From: Zygaena filipendulae
Lineage: Eukaryota; Arthropoda; Insecta; Lepidoptera; Zygaenidae
Direction of reading: 5' to 3'
Length of the DNA stretch: 64,000 bases
NCBI GenBank assembly: GCA_907165275.2
Contig: OU015665.1
Coordinates: 5,270,001-5,334,000 of the forward strand
Position numbers and translations under genes: made by a program. This document shows, piece by piece, positions 32,321 to 41,863 of the stretch (positions are counted from its first letter, which is position 1; each line of letters starts with the position of its first letter). The notes below the pieces were generated by a model, which was not told the origin of the DNA, searched no databases, and saw only the letters and a program-made list of their open reading frames with translations.

Positions 32321-34539
32321 GCACTATTTGAAGTTGGACTATTTGTGTCATTCGGGTTCGCAAAGCTCGGTGAATTTGAGTCAGGAGTTACATAAATATC
32401 ACTGTTAGAACCCGTATTGGGGACTGTGTCACTAGGGGAGAGAGAGTTTGTGTCGCCAAGTGATAATGTGTTTGGATTATTTGAAAGAGAAGAACCATCA
32501 TTTGAACTCGTGTTAGGAACTGTTTCACTGGGAGAGTCGGAAGAAATAGGATTGTTGCCTAGAAGTACTGTGTTTGGATTGTTTAAAGCAGAATAATCAT
32601 CGTTTAAAATAGTGTTAGGGGCTATTCCACTAGGGTAATTGGAAGAAATAGTATTTGTTTTGCCAGGAGGATAAGTAGGTGTCAAACTGTCTGAAGTTGG
32701 ACCTTTTGTGTCAGGCGAGTTTGCAGAGCCAGTTGCATTTGACGTAGAAGACGAAGCGGCTTCCTTATTATCTGAAGTTGGACTATTTGTGTCATTCGGG
32801 TTCGTAGAGCTCGGTGAATTTGAGTCAGGAGTTACATAAATATTACTGTTAGAACCCGTATTGGGGACTGTGTCACTAGGGGAGAGAGAGTTTGTGTCGC
32901 CAAGTGATAATGTGTTTGGATTATTTGAAAGAGAAGAACCATCATTTGAACTCATGTTAGGAACTGTTTCACTGGGAGAGTCGGAAGAAATAGGATTGTT
33001 GCCTAGAAGTACTGTGTTTGGATTGTTTAAAGCAGAATAATCATCGTTTAAAATAGTGTTAGGGGCTATTCCACTAGGGTAATTGGAAGAAATAGTATTT
33101 GTTTTGCCAGGAGGTATTTCATTTAGATTATATGAAAGAGAAGAACCATCATTTGAACTAGTGTTAGGGACAGTCGCACTTGGGGAGTTTGAAAAAGTGT
33201 TACTGGGAATATTAGTATCGATACCGATATTAGTAGGTTGATTTTGAATACTCGAAATTTCACCATTATCAATGGTAGAAGTAGTTGTGAAAATATTTGA
33301 ATCAGTTGCACCGTTGATAGTATTTGGCACAACAGAGTTAGTGCTAGGAGAAACACTTCCTCCTAAAACGTTTGGATTTCCTGATGGTAAACTAGGAGAT
33401 GAGTTATCGGAAGTGTTAGGGCTGCTGGGATTACTACCTTGAGCATTATTGGGTAAAGAAGCACCAGGTTTGTTACTATCCAAGGGTTGTTTCAATCCAG
33501 AATAACTATTATCCGAGGGTCCCGACACAGAATCCCCATAACCTGATAGATTTGTGCCAGATTGGCCATTACCATTAGGTTGCGATATGGGTCTATTTCC
33601 TCCAACCGAAAAAACATCATTTCCATTGGATCCGGTGCTTCCACTGCACAAATATTGAAGTATGGCTTGCAATAAAACTTTTGTCTCTTCGATTTCTGTT
33701 CTAGCTATTGAAGCCAGTGGAGAACTGTTGTTGTTTAGTAATGTTTTTTTGTTTTCCAGTTTCTGAATTTTTTCTTCTAATTTAGTTTTCATGCCTTGTT
33801 TATCAACATCAGTCAGATGATTGTTTAAATAATTTTTAAAGCCATTATCCGCTGGAGAACTATCGCTTTGTTTCTTCTGTATTAGATCTAAAACACTTTT
33901 ACGTCGTTCACTGTAGGATTGACTGAGATTAATACCAAGTTCTTCTTGCACGTATTTTTTTAGCGCCGCCTCTTTCTCCAATTTTGTGTTACCAGCAGTT
34001 AGGGCATATTTATTGTAAACGTAATTCTTCCATAAATCCTCCACTTTCACACGTTTTGTCGCCTTTTTATCTTCTTCTCTTTCATTCTTTTCGTTTTCTA
34101 TTTCCTCTTGGCGTTTTCTATTTGCTTTTTCAATTTTCTCCTGTATTTTACGTTTTTCTTCTTCGAGTTTTCGCTGTTGTTTTTCTCTTCTTTCTTGTTG
34201 TTTGCGTAGTTCTTTTCGAAATTTATCTTTAAGTTTTCTCTGCTCTTCCTCCATATCTTTCCGAAGTTTACGTGCTTCTTCTTCTTGTTTACGCCGTTCT
34301 TTTTCTCTTTCTTGCTCTAATTTACGTTTTTGTTTTTCAATCTCCGCCTGAAGTTTTCTTTGTCTTTCTATTTGTTGGCTACTTCGTGATGCAAGTGAAT
34401 CCTCACTATCGCTTTCGGTCTCATCTTCCATCGATACTCCAGACTCATCGGATATAGACCGATCACTCCTCCGCAACAACGCTAACGAAGCGCTTCTCGT
34501 GTCTGGAAGATATTTCGCACTCGCCCAGCACAGATAAAC
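29431..34539 (-). CDS. Large secreted repetitive protein, main exon
   Basis: This exon encodes 1702 residues, joined to a 10-codon first exon at 35721-35750. The acceptor is TTTTACAG/GTTTATCTG, so the upstream part of the open frame is intron. Joined, the N-terminus reads MKLIYLFLLTVYLCWASAKY, a clear signal peptide. After an acidic Ser-rich stretch (DESGVSMEDETESDSEDS) comes a Glu/Lys/Arg coiled coil of about 110 residues, then a helical Lys-rich segment, then a C-x-G-rich boundary (QYLCSGSTGSNG). The remaining ~1350 residues are Ser/Thr/Asn/Asp/Pro/Gly-rich, with two 148-residue repeats and five 192-residue repeats, each of the latter ending near SGNILGNLLGA. Cys is almost absent, about one per 192-residue unit. 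I do not recognise the family. The composition suggests a sericin-like or mucin-like secreted structural protein. Confidence 0.88.
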   Translation of the reverse strand, partial: VYLCWASAKYLPDTRSASLALLRRSDRSISDESGVSMEDETESDSEDSLASRSSQQIERQRKLQAEIEKQKRKLEQEREKERRKQEEEARKLRKDMEEEQRKLKDKFRKELRKQQERREKQQRKLEEEKRKIQEKIEKANRKRQEEIENEKNEREEDKKATKRVKVEDLWKNYVYNKYALTAGNTKLEKEAALKKYVQEELGINLSQSYSERRKSVLDLIQKKQSDSSPADNGFKNYLNNHLTDVDKQGMKTKLEEKIQKLENKKTLLNNNSSPLASIARTEIEETKVLLQAILQYLCSGSTGSNGNDVFSVGGNRPISQPNGNGQSGTNLSGYGDSVSGPSDNSYSGLKQPLDSNKPGASLPNNAQGSNPSSPNTSDNSSPSLPSGNPNVLGGSVSPSTNSVVPNTINGATDSNIFTTTSTIDNGEISSIQNQPTNIGIDTNIPSNTFSNSPSATVPNTSSNDGSSLSYNLNEIPPGKTNTISSNYPSGIAPNTILNDDYSALNNPNTVLLGNNPISSDSPSETVPNMSSNDGSSLSNNPNTLSLGDTNSLSPSDTVPNTGSNSNIYVTPDSNSPSSTNPNDTNSPTSDNKEAASSSTSNATGSANSPDTKGPTSDSLTPTYPPGKTNTISSNYPSGIAPNTILNDDYSALNNPNTVLLGNNPISSDSPSETVPNTSSNDGSSLSNNPNTLSLGDTNSLSPSDTVPNTGSNSDIYVTPDSNSPSFANPNDTNSPTSNSAKAASSSTSNATGSANSPDTKGLTSDSLTPTSYPDSNSSSSTNRNDTNSPTSNSAKAASSSTSNAAASANSSDTEGPTSDSSATTSVPNSNPPSSTDSVTNAPVTDITGTNSYSNSSSSANSTANFIGSATAPDTSTPNSGTDNTAPPTTPCDSDLSTTPTSTLMPDLTSTPTTASPTTTSGNILGNLLGAGAEAASSSTSNATGSANSPDTKGLTSDSLTPTSYPDSNSSSSTNRNDTNSPTSNSAKAASSSTSNAAASANSSDTEGPTSDSSATTSVPNSNPPSSTDSVTNAPVTDITGTNSYSNSSSSANSTANFIGSATAPDTSTPNSGTDNTAPPTTPCDSDLSTTPTSTLMPDLTSTPTTASPTTTSGNILGNLLGADAEAASSSTSNATGFANSPDTKGLTSDSLTPTSYPDSNSSSSTNRNDTNSPTSNSAKAASSSTSNAAASANSSDTEGPTSDSSATTSVPNSNPPSSTDSVTNAPVTDITGTNSYSNSSSSANSTANFIGSATAPDTSTPNSGTDNTAPPTTPCDSDLSTTPTSTLMPDLTSTPTTASPTTTSGNILGNLLGAGAEAASSSTSNATGSANSPDTKGLTSDSLTPTSYPDSNSSSSTNRNDTNSPTTNSAKAASSSTSNAAASANSSDTEGPTSDSSATTSVPNSNPPSSTDSVTNAPVTDITGTNSYSNSSSSANSTANFIGSATAPDTSTPNSGTDNTAPPTTPCDSDLSTTSTSTLMPDLTSTPTTVSPTTTSGNILGNLLGADAEAASSSTSNATGFANSPDTKGLTSDSLTPTSYPESNSSSSTNRNDTNSPTSNSAKAASSSTSNAAASANSSDTEGPTSDSSATTSVPNSNPPSSTDSVTNAPVTEITGTNSYSNSSSSAISTANFIGSATAPDTSTPNSGTDNTAPPTTPYDSDLSTTPTSTLMPDLTSTPTTASPTTTSGNILGNLLGADISL
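32330..33118 (-). repeat. 444-bp coding repeat, two units
   Basis: A module starting GAGTTACATAAATAT (32385 and 32829 on the plus strand) recurs at exactly 444 bp, that is 148 residues. It is marked by GKTNTISSNYPSG, NTILNDDYSALNNPNTVLLG and SLGDTNSLSPSDTVPNTGSN. A partial third copy lies next to it (33108-33200). Its SNATGSANSPDTKG segment is shared with the 192-residue module, so the two arrays have a common origin. Confidence 0.9.
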
Positions 34540-35720
34540 CTGTAAAACAATAAAATATTTATCGTAAATATTTGTTAAATATATTTGTGCATTGTGTTTC
34601 ACACGCTTTTCTCCACATGCATTTCGTGATTTCCACGAGGACTATATGACAAAAAGTATTCAGCTATTTCGACAACAAATTTCATCATAATCATTAACTC
34701 GTGTAGCTGTTTCAGGATGAAGAAATAACAAACACACATTCACACTCTTTTCCATCTATAAATGCAATTCATGTGTTTAAATTTTACATCTGCCTTGCCT
34801 GCCCAGCCCAAATGAGTTTTTTAAATAGAAAGAGCTTAAACATTTATGATACTTATATTATGGAATTTCCAAGGAAATCCCGAAATTAACGTGGATGAAG
34901 TTGCAGGGAAAAGCCGGTAAAACTGTACTAAAGGTGCGACTCTCAATTTATTTAATTTTCTATTAGAAATTAATACATTTATACATTTATGTATAATTTT
35001 TTATTAATACATTTATATTTATAATTACAAAAATTGCTTGTATAAAGATAGTACATTTGAACTTTTAAATTACTGTTTGCCTGAAGACGCATCACGTTAA
35101 ACTAAATAACAAAATTGAACCAGATTTCTGCAGTTGTTTTCCTTCAAGCCTAAATTGAGTAAATGGGCATTGATGGGGATTTAATCCGTCTTGTAGATTA
35201 TTCAAAAATATTAGACACGTATTTTTCCTTTTTTAACCTAATCAAAAAATACGAGAGATACGTACATTGAGTTGAAATTCCGTGTGACGTCACACCTAAG
35301 CTACAATTTATACTTAGTGATGGCGTCGCAACCTCCCACTCCCAAATTTTAATGCGTTTTATCTAAGTATTTTTTCAAGAATTCGAAAAGCAAAAAATAC
35401 GTTTCTACTATATATATTTACTATCTATCTGACGGACTTAATAAAATTTTAATTTTTATACCTTGTCATCATGCCTATAACACGTAAAACATGACTAGTT
35501 TCATTACAATTGGTTCGTAAAAAAAACATACACGTCGAATAGAGAACCTCCTCCTTTTTGGGAAGTCGGTTAAAAAAGAAATGATTCGACTAAATTTAAA
35601 ACTTGAAGAGTTACTTAATTCCGCTGGCGAGAGAGTGACGACAAAGTTACACAAACACCAAGCGAGTGCAGTCATGGCGAACAACTAGTCGGCATATAAT
35701 TTATAAGTGAAAAGACTCAC
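34540..35720 (-). other. Intron of the repetitive secreted gene
   Basis: An 1181-bp phase-0 intron. The donor is ACG/GTGAGT and the acceptor TTTTACAG on the minus strand. It contains a foldback MITE (35165-35475), a Helitron-like scrap near 34860-34920, and a reversed LINE tail ending CCTCCTTTTTGGGAAGTCGG (about 35548-35575). Confidence 0.8.
35165..35475. repeat. MITE, family C
   Basis: The ends GGGCATTGATGGGGATTTAA...TCCGTC and GACGGACTTAATAAAATTTT...CATCATGCC are imperfect inverted repeats. The interior has TATTAGACACGTATTTTTCC, GTGACGTCACAC and TTAATGCGTTTTATCT, shared in order or inverted with 22533 and 36379. It is non-coding. Confidence 0.75.
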
Positions 35721-35750
35721 CGTTAATAAAAATAAATATATTAGCTTCAT
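35721..35750 (-). CDS. Large secreted repetitive protein, first exon
   Basis: Thirty bases coding MKLIYLFLLT, ending at the strong donor ACG/GTGAGT in phase 0. It is too short to be called alone; the evidence is that joining it to the exon at 34539 restores a textbook signal peptide and that a TATA box lies 120 bases upstream. The same architecture occurs in the two small Cys-rich genes at 51017 and 58744. Confidence 0.85.
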
Positions 35751-35870
35751 CGTAAAAATTCGAGTCACTCGAATTCACAATTCGTTCGTAATAATTAACT
35801 CATAAGTTTTAACTTGTCTTTAATACGAGCTCGTTCGTCTGAATCTCTTTAAAATGGTGCAGAAACATGT

Positions 35871-35877
35871 TTTTATA
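35871..35877 (-). promoter_or_regulatory. TATA box of the repetitive secreted gene
   Basis: TATAAAA on the minus strand, followed about 30 bases on by AGATTCAGAC, a plausible initiator, and then a 5' leader of roughly 90 bases to the ATG at 35750. Confidence 0.65.
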
Positions 35878-36142
35878 CTTTACTAATTAGTATAGATAAG
35901 GTAAGATAATGGCTCCTGACATGATAACTGAAGAAACGAGATCCTTAAACAAACAGAATGTTTTCACTACACCTGACTCAGAACAAATATAAACAGTAAA
36001 AATTACCGACGTAACACTGCAGTAATTGTCTTGGAAAGTCCAAACCAAACCTTTTATAATATAATATAATACCTACTACATAACCGGATATTACTTTTTC
36101 ACAATTAATACAAATCTTCGTAATAATAATAGGTTAGGTTAA

Positions 36143-36333
36143 TCCTACTAATATTATAAATGTGAAATTGTGGATGTTTGTTGCTCAATCACGCAAAAAC
36201 GGCGGAACGGATTTGGATGAAATTTGGCATTCACGTTGTCAGGGGTACAGAGAAGGACATAGGGTACTTTTTATCCCGAAATTCTCGCTGGCACTCCGAA
36301 ATTACCGCGAGTGAAACCGAGGGGCACAGCTAG
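36143..36333 (+). mobile_element. Helitron-like non-autonomous element, complete
   Basis: A 191-bp copy from TCCTACTAATATTATAAATG to GAGGGGCACAGCTAG, flanked by A and T. It lies upstream of the repetitive secreted gene. Confidence 0.7.
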
Positions 36334-36378
36334 TGTGTTATATGGTTTGTCATGATGGTACATTTTGAATGTAAAATA

Positions 36379-36702
36379 GGGATGTTGACTACTATTGAAA
36401 ATCAAAATTCTAATTAGTCCGTCAGTTAGAAAATAAAAAAACAATAGACACGTATTTTTTGCTTTTTTAAATAAATTAAAATATACAGAGATAAAGAGCA
36501 TTAAAGTTTAGGATGAGGAGGTCGTGACGTCACTAACCGCAAAACCGCCATACAAACTGTCAGAATAGAGACGTCACGCGAAATTTCAACTCAATATATC
36601 GCCGTTATTTTTTGATTACATAAAAAAAGAAAAAATACGTGTCCAATATTTTTTAATAATCTATAAGACGGACTAAAAAATAAAAATTAGTCAACATGCC
36701 CA
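36379..36702. repeat. MITE, family C, best copy
   Basis: GGGATGTTGACTACTATTGA and TAGTCAACATGCCC form the inverted ends. Inside are AATTAGTCCGTC and GACGGACTAAAAAATAAAAA. GACACGTATTTTTTGC occurs near the left and GAAAAAATACGTGTCC near the right. The 324-bp element is nearly a foldback apart from a GC-richer centre containing GTCGTGACGTCAC. Confidence 0.8.
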
Positions 36703-36844
36703 TTGTCCTGATGTCCTGTCATTGGGTGACATGCAAAAAAAAATAGGTAATTATTTTAAATTAATGAAGTTTATTTAGATGAATTAATAATAATAATTAT
36801 TATTATTATTATTTAATCAAAAACAATATGTCATTTTAGAATCA

Positions 36845-36990
36845 ATGTCAATCAATAATCCACTTCACAACACACAGATCTACTTGAACCCACACTAAGC
36901 TACATAAGCTTATGTCGTCCACGACGTTATTATAATTTATTGGTTTCCAAACCAAGCAATCGTGGTTCAATCTACTCTACTAACGAGCAA
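36845..36990 (-). repeat. Reversed SINE body fragment
   Basis: CCACTTCACAACACACAGAT, CTACTTGAACCCACACTAAG and GTCCACGACG are the reverse complement of the 3' body of the SINE at 19375. The tRNA-like head is missing. Confidence 0.6.
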
Positions 36991-37688
36991 TTCTGGTATA
37001 TATACATAATCTGAATCTCGGAAACGGCTCCAACGATTTTCATGAAATTTAATATGCAGGGCGGTTTGGGGGCGATCAATTGATCTAGCTAGGTTTCATT
37101 AGAAAACGTCGTTTTACCGTCGTAAAATGAGTGTTTGTTTTTCTACTTAACAACAGATATTAAATTAAGTATAATAATCAAAGTAGATTTTACAACAAGT
37201 GCACAAAACGAACCATTTTTAAATCATTTTTACAATGGTTTTGTGGACGAGTTATAAACTCTGCTTTTCACTTCGATTGCGAGGAAATAAAACAGTAGTA
37301 GGTATAACATAACATTTCTTTAACTAAAATTCAAAGTAAAATTAGTATAGTTTTGAATACTAAAGGAAATCGTTTTTCCTGGCATATTAACGGTATTTGT
37401 GTTTTAAAAAACACATATTAAGGCAAATAAATTAAAGTAAATAATATTATAAAATAACAAATTCTATCTATGAACTTCTTATTGTTTGGCTGTATGGCTC
37501 ATTTTCTTTCTTTATATTTCGCTTTACGTTAAAGATGTTAAACATATTCATTTCTTAGTCTTATTTTTTTATGAATAGTTTTAAATATTGATTAATGTGA
37601 TAATTACATAGGTACTTTCAGTTAAGTTCCGTGAGTGAGTAAAAATATTTACCAAATACTCTAACAACACATTTTGACCCAAGTTTTT

Positions 37689-38160
37689 TAACCGATTTCA
37701 AAAAAGGATGAGGTTCTCAATTCGACTGTATGTTTTTTGTATATCAATATTTCTTAAACAACTAAAGGCCTGCTTTGGTTTTCCCTGTGAATGTTAATGC
37801 TAACACTGCCAGCACACCCACTAATTAATGATATATTAATGTATTTATTATATGTTTTATGTATGTATTATATGTATTTTTATGTTATGTAGTATGCTTG
37901 TGTTACAGTATGTATAGCAAACAAATATTTTTATATTAATTTCTCTATGTTCAGTCTGTATGTTTTTGTTTATAACAGTAAATTATTTTTGGGTTTATTT
38001 TAATAGGTACTATTATTTTTTAGATTTTTCCGTTGGTTGCACACTCCGTCCCTTATATCCCTATATCAACCTAATGGTTAACTGTTAGAGAATGCCGCAA
38101 GGCATTAAGTTCGCCATTTGTACCTTTATGTGCAAGAAAGAATAAATAAATAAAATAAAA
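37689..38160 (+). repeat. LINE 3' end
   Basis: It begins with an AACCGATTTCAAAAAAGGAT-like segment. From 38030 it carries GTTGGTTGCACACTCCGTCC, CAACCTAATGGTTAACTGTT, AGAGAATGCCGCAAGGCATT, then TGTGCAAGAAAGAATAAATA, a typical LINE 3' terminus with A-rich tail. It is strongly 5' truncated with no RT sequence. Confidence 0.65.
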
Positions 38161-38309
38161 TCCGATTCCGAGATCCGATTTTGAGTTTATCGCGAACAGA
38201 TAGACAGACAGACAGGTAGACAGGTAGACAGGTCACCACTTATTTTTTTACTTTTTTTTATTTTTAGATTTTTTCCCACGTTTACACACAATTACCGAGC
38301 TGGATTCCA

Positions 38310-38580
38310 AATTTCACCCTTCTAGGTCATCTGGAAGTAGGTTATATTTAGGTACTATATTTCAGTCAGTCAGTCAGTCAGTGCTAAAATTTACGACTTT
38401 TTGACCTTCATATCTTTATAACCGTTTGAGCTAGCTTCATGAAATTTGGGTTTCTACATATCCTTATGTATATCGTTCATCACACGTAGTTTTATGTGTT
38501 TACGTTTGAGTTATAGAAGGGTCAAAAGTAGCATCAAGTGGTTCGTGTTATATTACACTCGGCGCTGGCTAGCCAGTTCC
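38310..38580 (+). repeat. Dispersed repeat, same family as 28465
   Basis: AGGTCATCTGGAAGTAGGTT, a CAGT tetranucleotide run, GTTTGAGCTAGCTTCATGAA and AGAAGGGTCAAAAGTAGC. It is non-coding. Confidence 0.65.
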
Positions 38581-38730
38581 AAAGGAATATTGAACTTGGC
38601 TTGACACGCTGCCGCGTATCTAGATTACTAAGAAACATTGTCGTTGGCAAATTATAATTATTAGACGCCATTATTAAAGAAGAAAAAGAAGAAGACGGAC
38701 GACGTCAAAATACATACGCATGACGCAACA

Positions 38731-38738
38731 TATAAATA
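38731..38738 (+). promoter_or_regulatory. Candidate TATA box of the small Cys-rich frame
   Basis: TATAAATA, followed by TTCAACAGTC about 25 bases on (initiator-like) and by the ATG at 38840. Confidence 0.35.
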
Positions 38739-38839
38739 TAATGTCACATGTTCAACAGTCTATTTCACATTATCACATGATTTAGCAATTTTTATCTGGC
38801 AGATTACCGAGTTAACATTCCTTGTTTGCATTACGTTTA

Positions 38840-39094
38840 ATGTTTAATACAACAGGAAATTACTATATTCCGGTTTTAACAGCTTTAACTTTGATAATTA
38901 TTTGTAGATGGATCATTTTATTTTTTACATGTTGTTTAGAATTTCATACGAGTATAATACGCTTGGAGATCGACTGCAGAGTGCAGACCAAGTATTGGAG
39001 AAAATGTACCTGTTGTCTACGTACCTGTGAAAATGTCTGTTCGTTTACTCGAAAATCTATAAATAAGGAACATAGTTCCAATAAAAAACTATAA
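38840..39094 (+). CDS. Candidate small Cys-rich membrane or secreted protein
   Basis: An 84-codon frame from the first ATG. The protein opens MFNTTGNYYIPVLTALTLII and stays hydrophobic to about residue 38, then has a hydrophilic tail with clustered cysteines (KCTCCLRTCENVC). There are nine cysteines in total. A TATA box and initiator lie 80-110 bases upstream, and AATAAA motifs follow within 20 bases of the stop. No repeat is recognised inside the frame. The family is unknown. Against it: no intron in the signal region, unlike the other secreted genes here, and a hydrophobic N-terminus is easily produced by AT-rich DNA. Confidence 0.3.
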   Translation: MFNTTGNYYIPVLTALTLIIICRWIILFFTCCLEFHTSIIRLEIDCRVQTKYWRKCTCCLRTCENVCSFTRKSINKEHSSNKKL

Positions 39095-39118
39095 ATTGTA
39101 TTTAAATAAATAATTATT

Positions 39119-39300
39119 AACCGACTTCCAAAAAGGAGGAGGTTCGATTGTATGTATGTTTTTTTTTTTATGTAGGTATGTTCACCAATTAATTACTCGA
39201 AGACGGTTCGACCGATTTGAAAAATTCTTTTTTTTGTTTGAAAGGGTATACTCCTAATTAGGTCCCATTGCTACCAGTCGGGATCTGATGATGGAATCTT
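39119..39300 (+). repeat. LINE-tail repeat (AACCGACTTCC family)
   Basis: AACCGACTTCCAAAAAGGAG, GTATGTATGTTTTTTTTTTT, ATTACTCGAAGACGGTTCGA and CAGTCGGGATCTGATGATGG. It aligns inversely with 28991-29218. Confidence 0.75.
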
Positions 39301-39702
39301 GGAGAAATCGAGGGAACTCTTCAAAAATTATAGGCACACCTGTAGCGAATTGGGTATTTTTTATAGTAAATCATTCATTTGCTTTCGGAAAGCCAAATTT
39401 GAAGAAGTGGAACTGATGATGAAGACCACAGATGGTCACCGGAACTACTCAATAATAGGTATTTCACGGGTTCCGATTCGTTAACTTTGATATGGCTTCT
39501 AAACAATTTATGCTCGTCACAATGTAAATAGTGAAGTGGAACTGATGGTGGTGTACTAGGAGAACTCCTCAACAATTAACGTTCCTGCGTGGGAAATAGC
39601 AATATTTTGTAAAAGGTGATGAGCAGTTGACATTAGGCTATTGTAACCTACGAACTAAGTCACAGAGAGAGAAATAAAGAAAATTTTAACAAAAAAATTA
39701 AA

Positions 39703-39970
39703 ACCGACTTCCAAAAACACAAATTAAAAAGCTAAAAATAACAAAATACCGATTTAATCCAAAAGACAAAAACAACGTAATATTATTATTGGTTTGTGCT
39801 ACCACTGATCGGTATGAAGTTGGTGACAAGCCAAATATAGAGGACCCCCTCCATGATGGGCCCAGTCGACTCCCGCTACCAGTTCTTCGTGAGCAGAACA
39901 ACCCAAGTGGGCAGACACCAGCGGGCTTACCAATATTACGAGTTCCCAAGGAAATCCCAAAATCCTCTTT
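39703..39970. repeat. Relative of the 14294 foldback element
   Basis: AACCGACTTCCAAAAACACA, then GCTAAAAATAACAAAATACC and ATTTAATCCAAAAGACAAAA, a block ending AACCCAAGTGGGCAGACACC. The 14294 copy contains the reverse complement of that last block (GTCTGCCCACTTGGGTTATT). It is non-coding, and the short frames on both strands are shadows. Confidence 0.6.
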
Positions 39971-40449
39971 GAAGTGAAAGTTTTTTTTATGTTTATAGAT
40001 ATTTATAGATACTTGTGGATGTTTTTACTTTATCAAACATTAAAGGATGATGATAGTCCGGTCTGGTCGTTTGATATCTTTTTCGACAGGCTATAATGCA
40101 AAAATACTGAAAATATACGCAAAATTTGTAGAAAACGTCGACTAAAATCAAATAGTCTCTCGGGCGTTCAAGAATTCTGAAGTTTATTTATAAAGATACG
40201 ATTCATTTGTGTACCTAATCTCGCCCAAGGTTATTTCTTTTGTTATAACTTTGTACGTAACATTTGACTGTGATTACATATTAGCCTATTTATACAGTTT
40301 ATCTGTAAATTAAATTATTTAAAATTTGCGAAATTTTATTGATTTTTATACCTATACTTACCTACGTTAAAATTATTATTTAACCCGTAACTAAATTTCT
40401 TGCTGCCAATGGTTAAGTAGACTCTTAAAACAACTAACTAAATATATAA

Positions 40450-40751
40450 AATGTTTTGTCCTGAATGACTGACTGTCTGACGGATCAACGCACAGCCTAA
40501 ACCGTTGATCGTAAAAACCTGAAACTTGGAAGGTGTGTTCTTTGTAACAATCCGATTGTAACCACTACTTATATAATAATAAATATTTTTGAATTTTGAA
40601 TTTTTGAATTTTGTATGACGTAGGCATCCGATAAGAAAGGATTTTTGAAAATTCAACCCCTAAGGGGGTGAAAAGGAGTTGTAAAGTTTGGATGGAACAA
40701 TTCCGCGGGAAACCCGAAATTATCGCGGGTGAAACCGCGCGTGACAGCTAG
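40450..40751 (+). mobile_element. Helitron-like element, longer subfamily
   Basis: AAATGTTTTGTCCTGAATGA near the start, then CAACGCACAGCCTAAACCGT, GACGTAGGCATCCGATAAGA, AACCCCTAAGGGGGTGAAAA, CCGCGGGAAACCCGAAATTA, CGCGGGTGAAACCGCGCGTG and terminal CAGCTAG. It is the plus-oriented counterpart of 14802-15040. Confidence 0.65.
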
Positions 40752-41671
40752 TAGGTGTATAAGTGACTACATTTTAAATAGTAAAACTGTAGATAAATAA
40801 ACTCAATTTTTCAGCCATATCGGTATAATTTTTTTTTTAAGCTAGGTATAGGTACATCAAATTTCTAGTTGGACCAATGAAGACAGACGTAACAAACAAA
40901 AGAGTGAGTGTGTGGTTGTGAATTCAGCCTACAGGCAAGAAGTAACACTTGCTTGACACGAATACCTACACTTCTTTGACACGAACACGTTACTTCCGTT
41001 GACTCGAGCGCATGCATCACTTCCGTTGTCTTTTAAAACTTTATAGTATATCTTCAAAAATGAGTTAAATTTGATACCCCGTAACTCTCCGCGCCTGTTT
41101 TGCCTATTAGCTACTCCTAGTAACATCTTGAAGGGCAAGATAACTTGGTCTGACATGAATATTTAATTTTAGCGAGCCGCAAATAATACGGCTGGCGTAC
41201 CGTCACCGTCAGACATTTTAATCCATCCTGACACAATGTAGATAATTTTCATTTTGTTCAAGTTTTGCCTAATACTTCGACTCTTTCCATACCTCATATA
41301 AAACATTAATAACAATTCCACTTAGTTTTTGTTTTATTTCTCTATTATTATCTTTAACTTTATAACTAATACCTACAGAACTGCGTAAAAACATACTTAA
41401 TTGTAATATCATAAAAATTTATCAGTTCTTAGACAAAATTTAGCCTTTATAGTTTCTTTTTTACCTAAAGCTCATAAATGACTTCAAATAAAGCTTAATA
41501 AATCATGATTGTTCCAGAGGATATCTACAAATATAAATTCTGTATCTATTTAAATTGGCATATACTATTTATATTGGCTATTCGCACTGTAAGGGGACGT
41601 GAAAATTTGTACGATCATCTGATATATTTATTTATTCATCGTGTTATCGAATAAATGAAAAATATGTATAA
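40752..41671. other. No recognisable gene
   Basis: AT-rich DNA with only short frames. The 75-codon minus frame at 40929-41156 has no domain. No clear repeat structure was seen. Confidence 0.4.
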
Positions 41672-41863
41672 CTAGCTGTGCTAATAAATTTCGGAGTTCC
41701 CACCGGAATTCTGGGATAAAAAGTACCCTATGTCCTTCTCTGTACCCCTGACAACCTGCATGCCAAATTTCATCCAAATCCGTTCAGCCGTTTTTGCGTG
41801 ATTGAGTAACAAACCTCCAAACATCTAAACATCCACACTTTCACATTTATAATATTAGTAGGA
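41672..41863 (-). mobile_element. Helitron-like element, unit 1 of a dimer
   Basis: Reversed copy, CTAG at 41672-41675 and ending ATTATAATATTAGTAGGA-like at 41863. It is joined directly to the next copy with no intervening base. The terminal hairpin region is partly deleted (CTAGCTGTGCTAATAAATTT). Confidence 0.7.

Noticed and set aside
33984..34457. Plus-strand hydrophobic Leu/Phe/Val-rich frames
   Set aside because: They are the antisense of the Lys/Glu/Arg coiled-coil region; AAG/GAA codons read backward give Leu/Phe, producing false membrane-like frames.
34540..34602. In-frame N-terminal extension of the large protein to 34602
   Set aside because: A good acceptor (TTTTACAG) lies at 34540, and joining to 35721-35750 gives a proper signal peptide; the extension is intronic.
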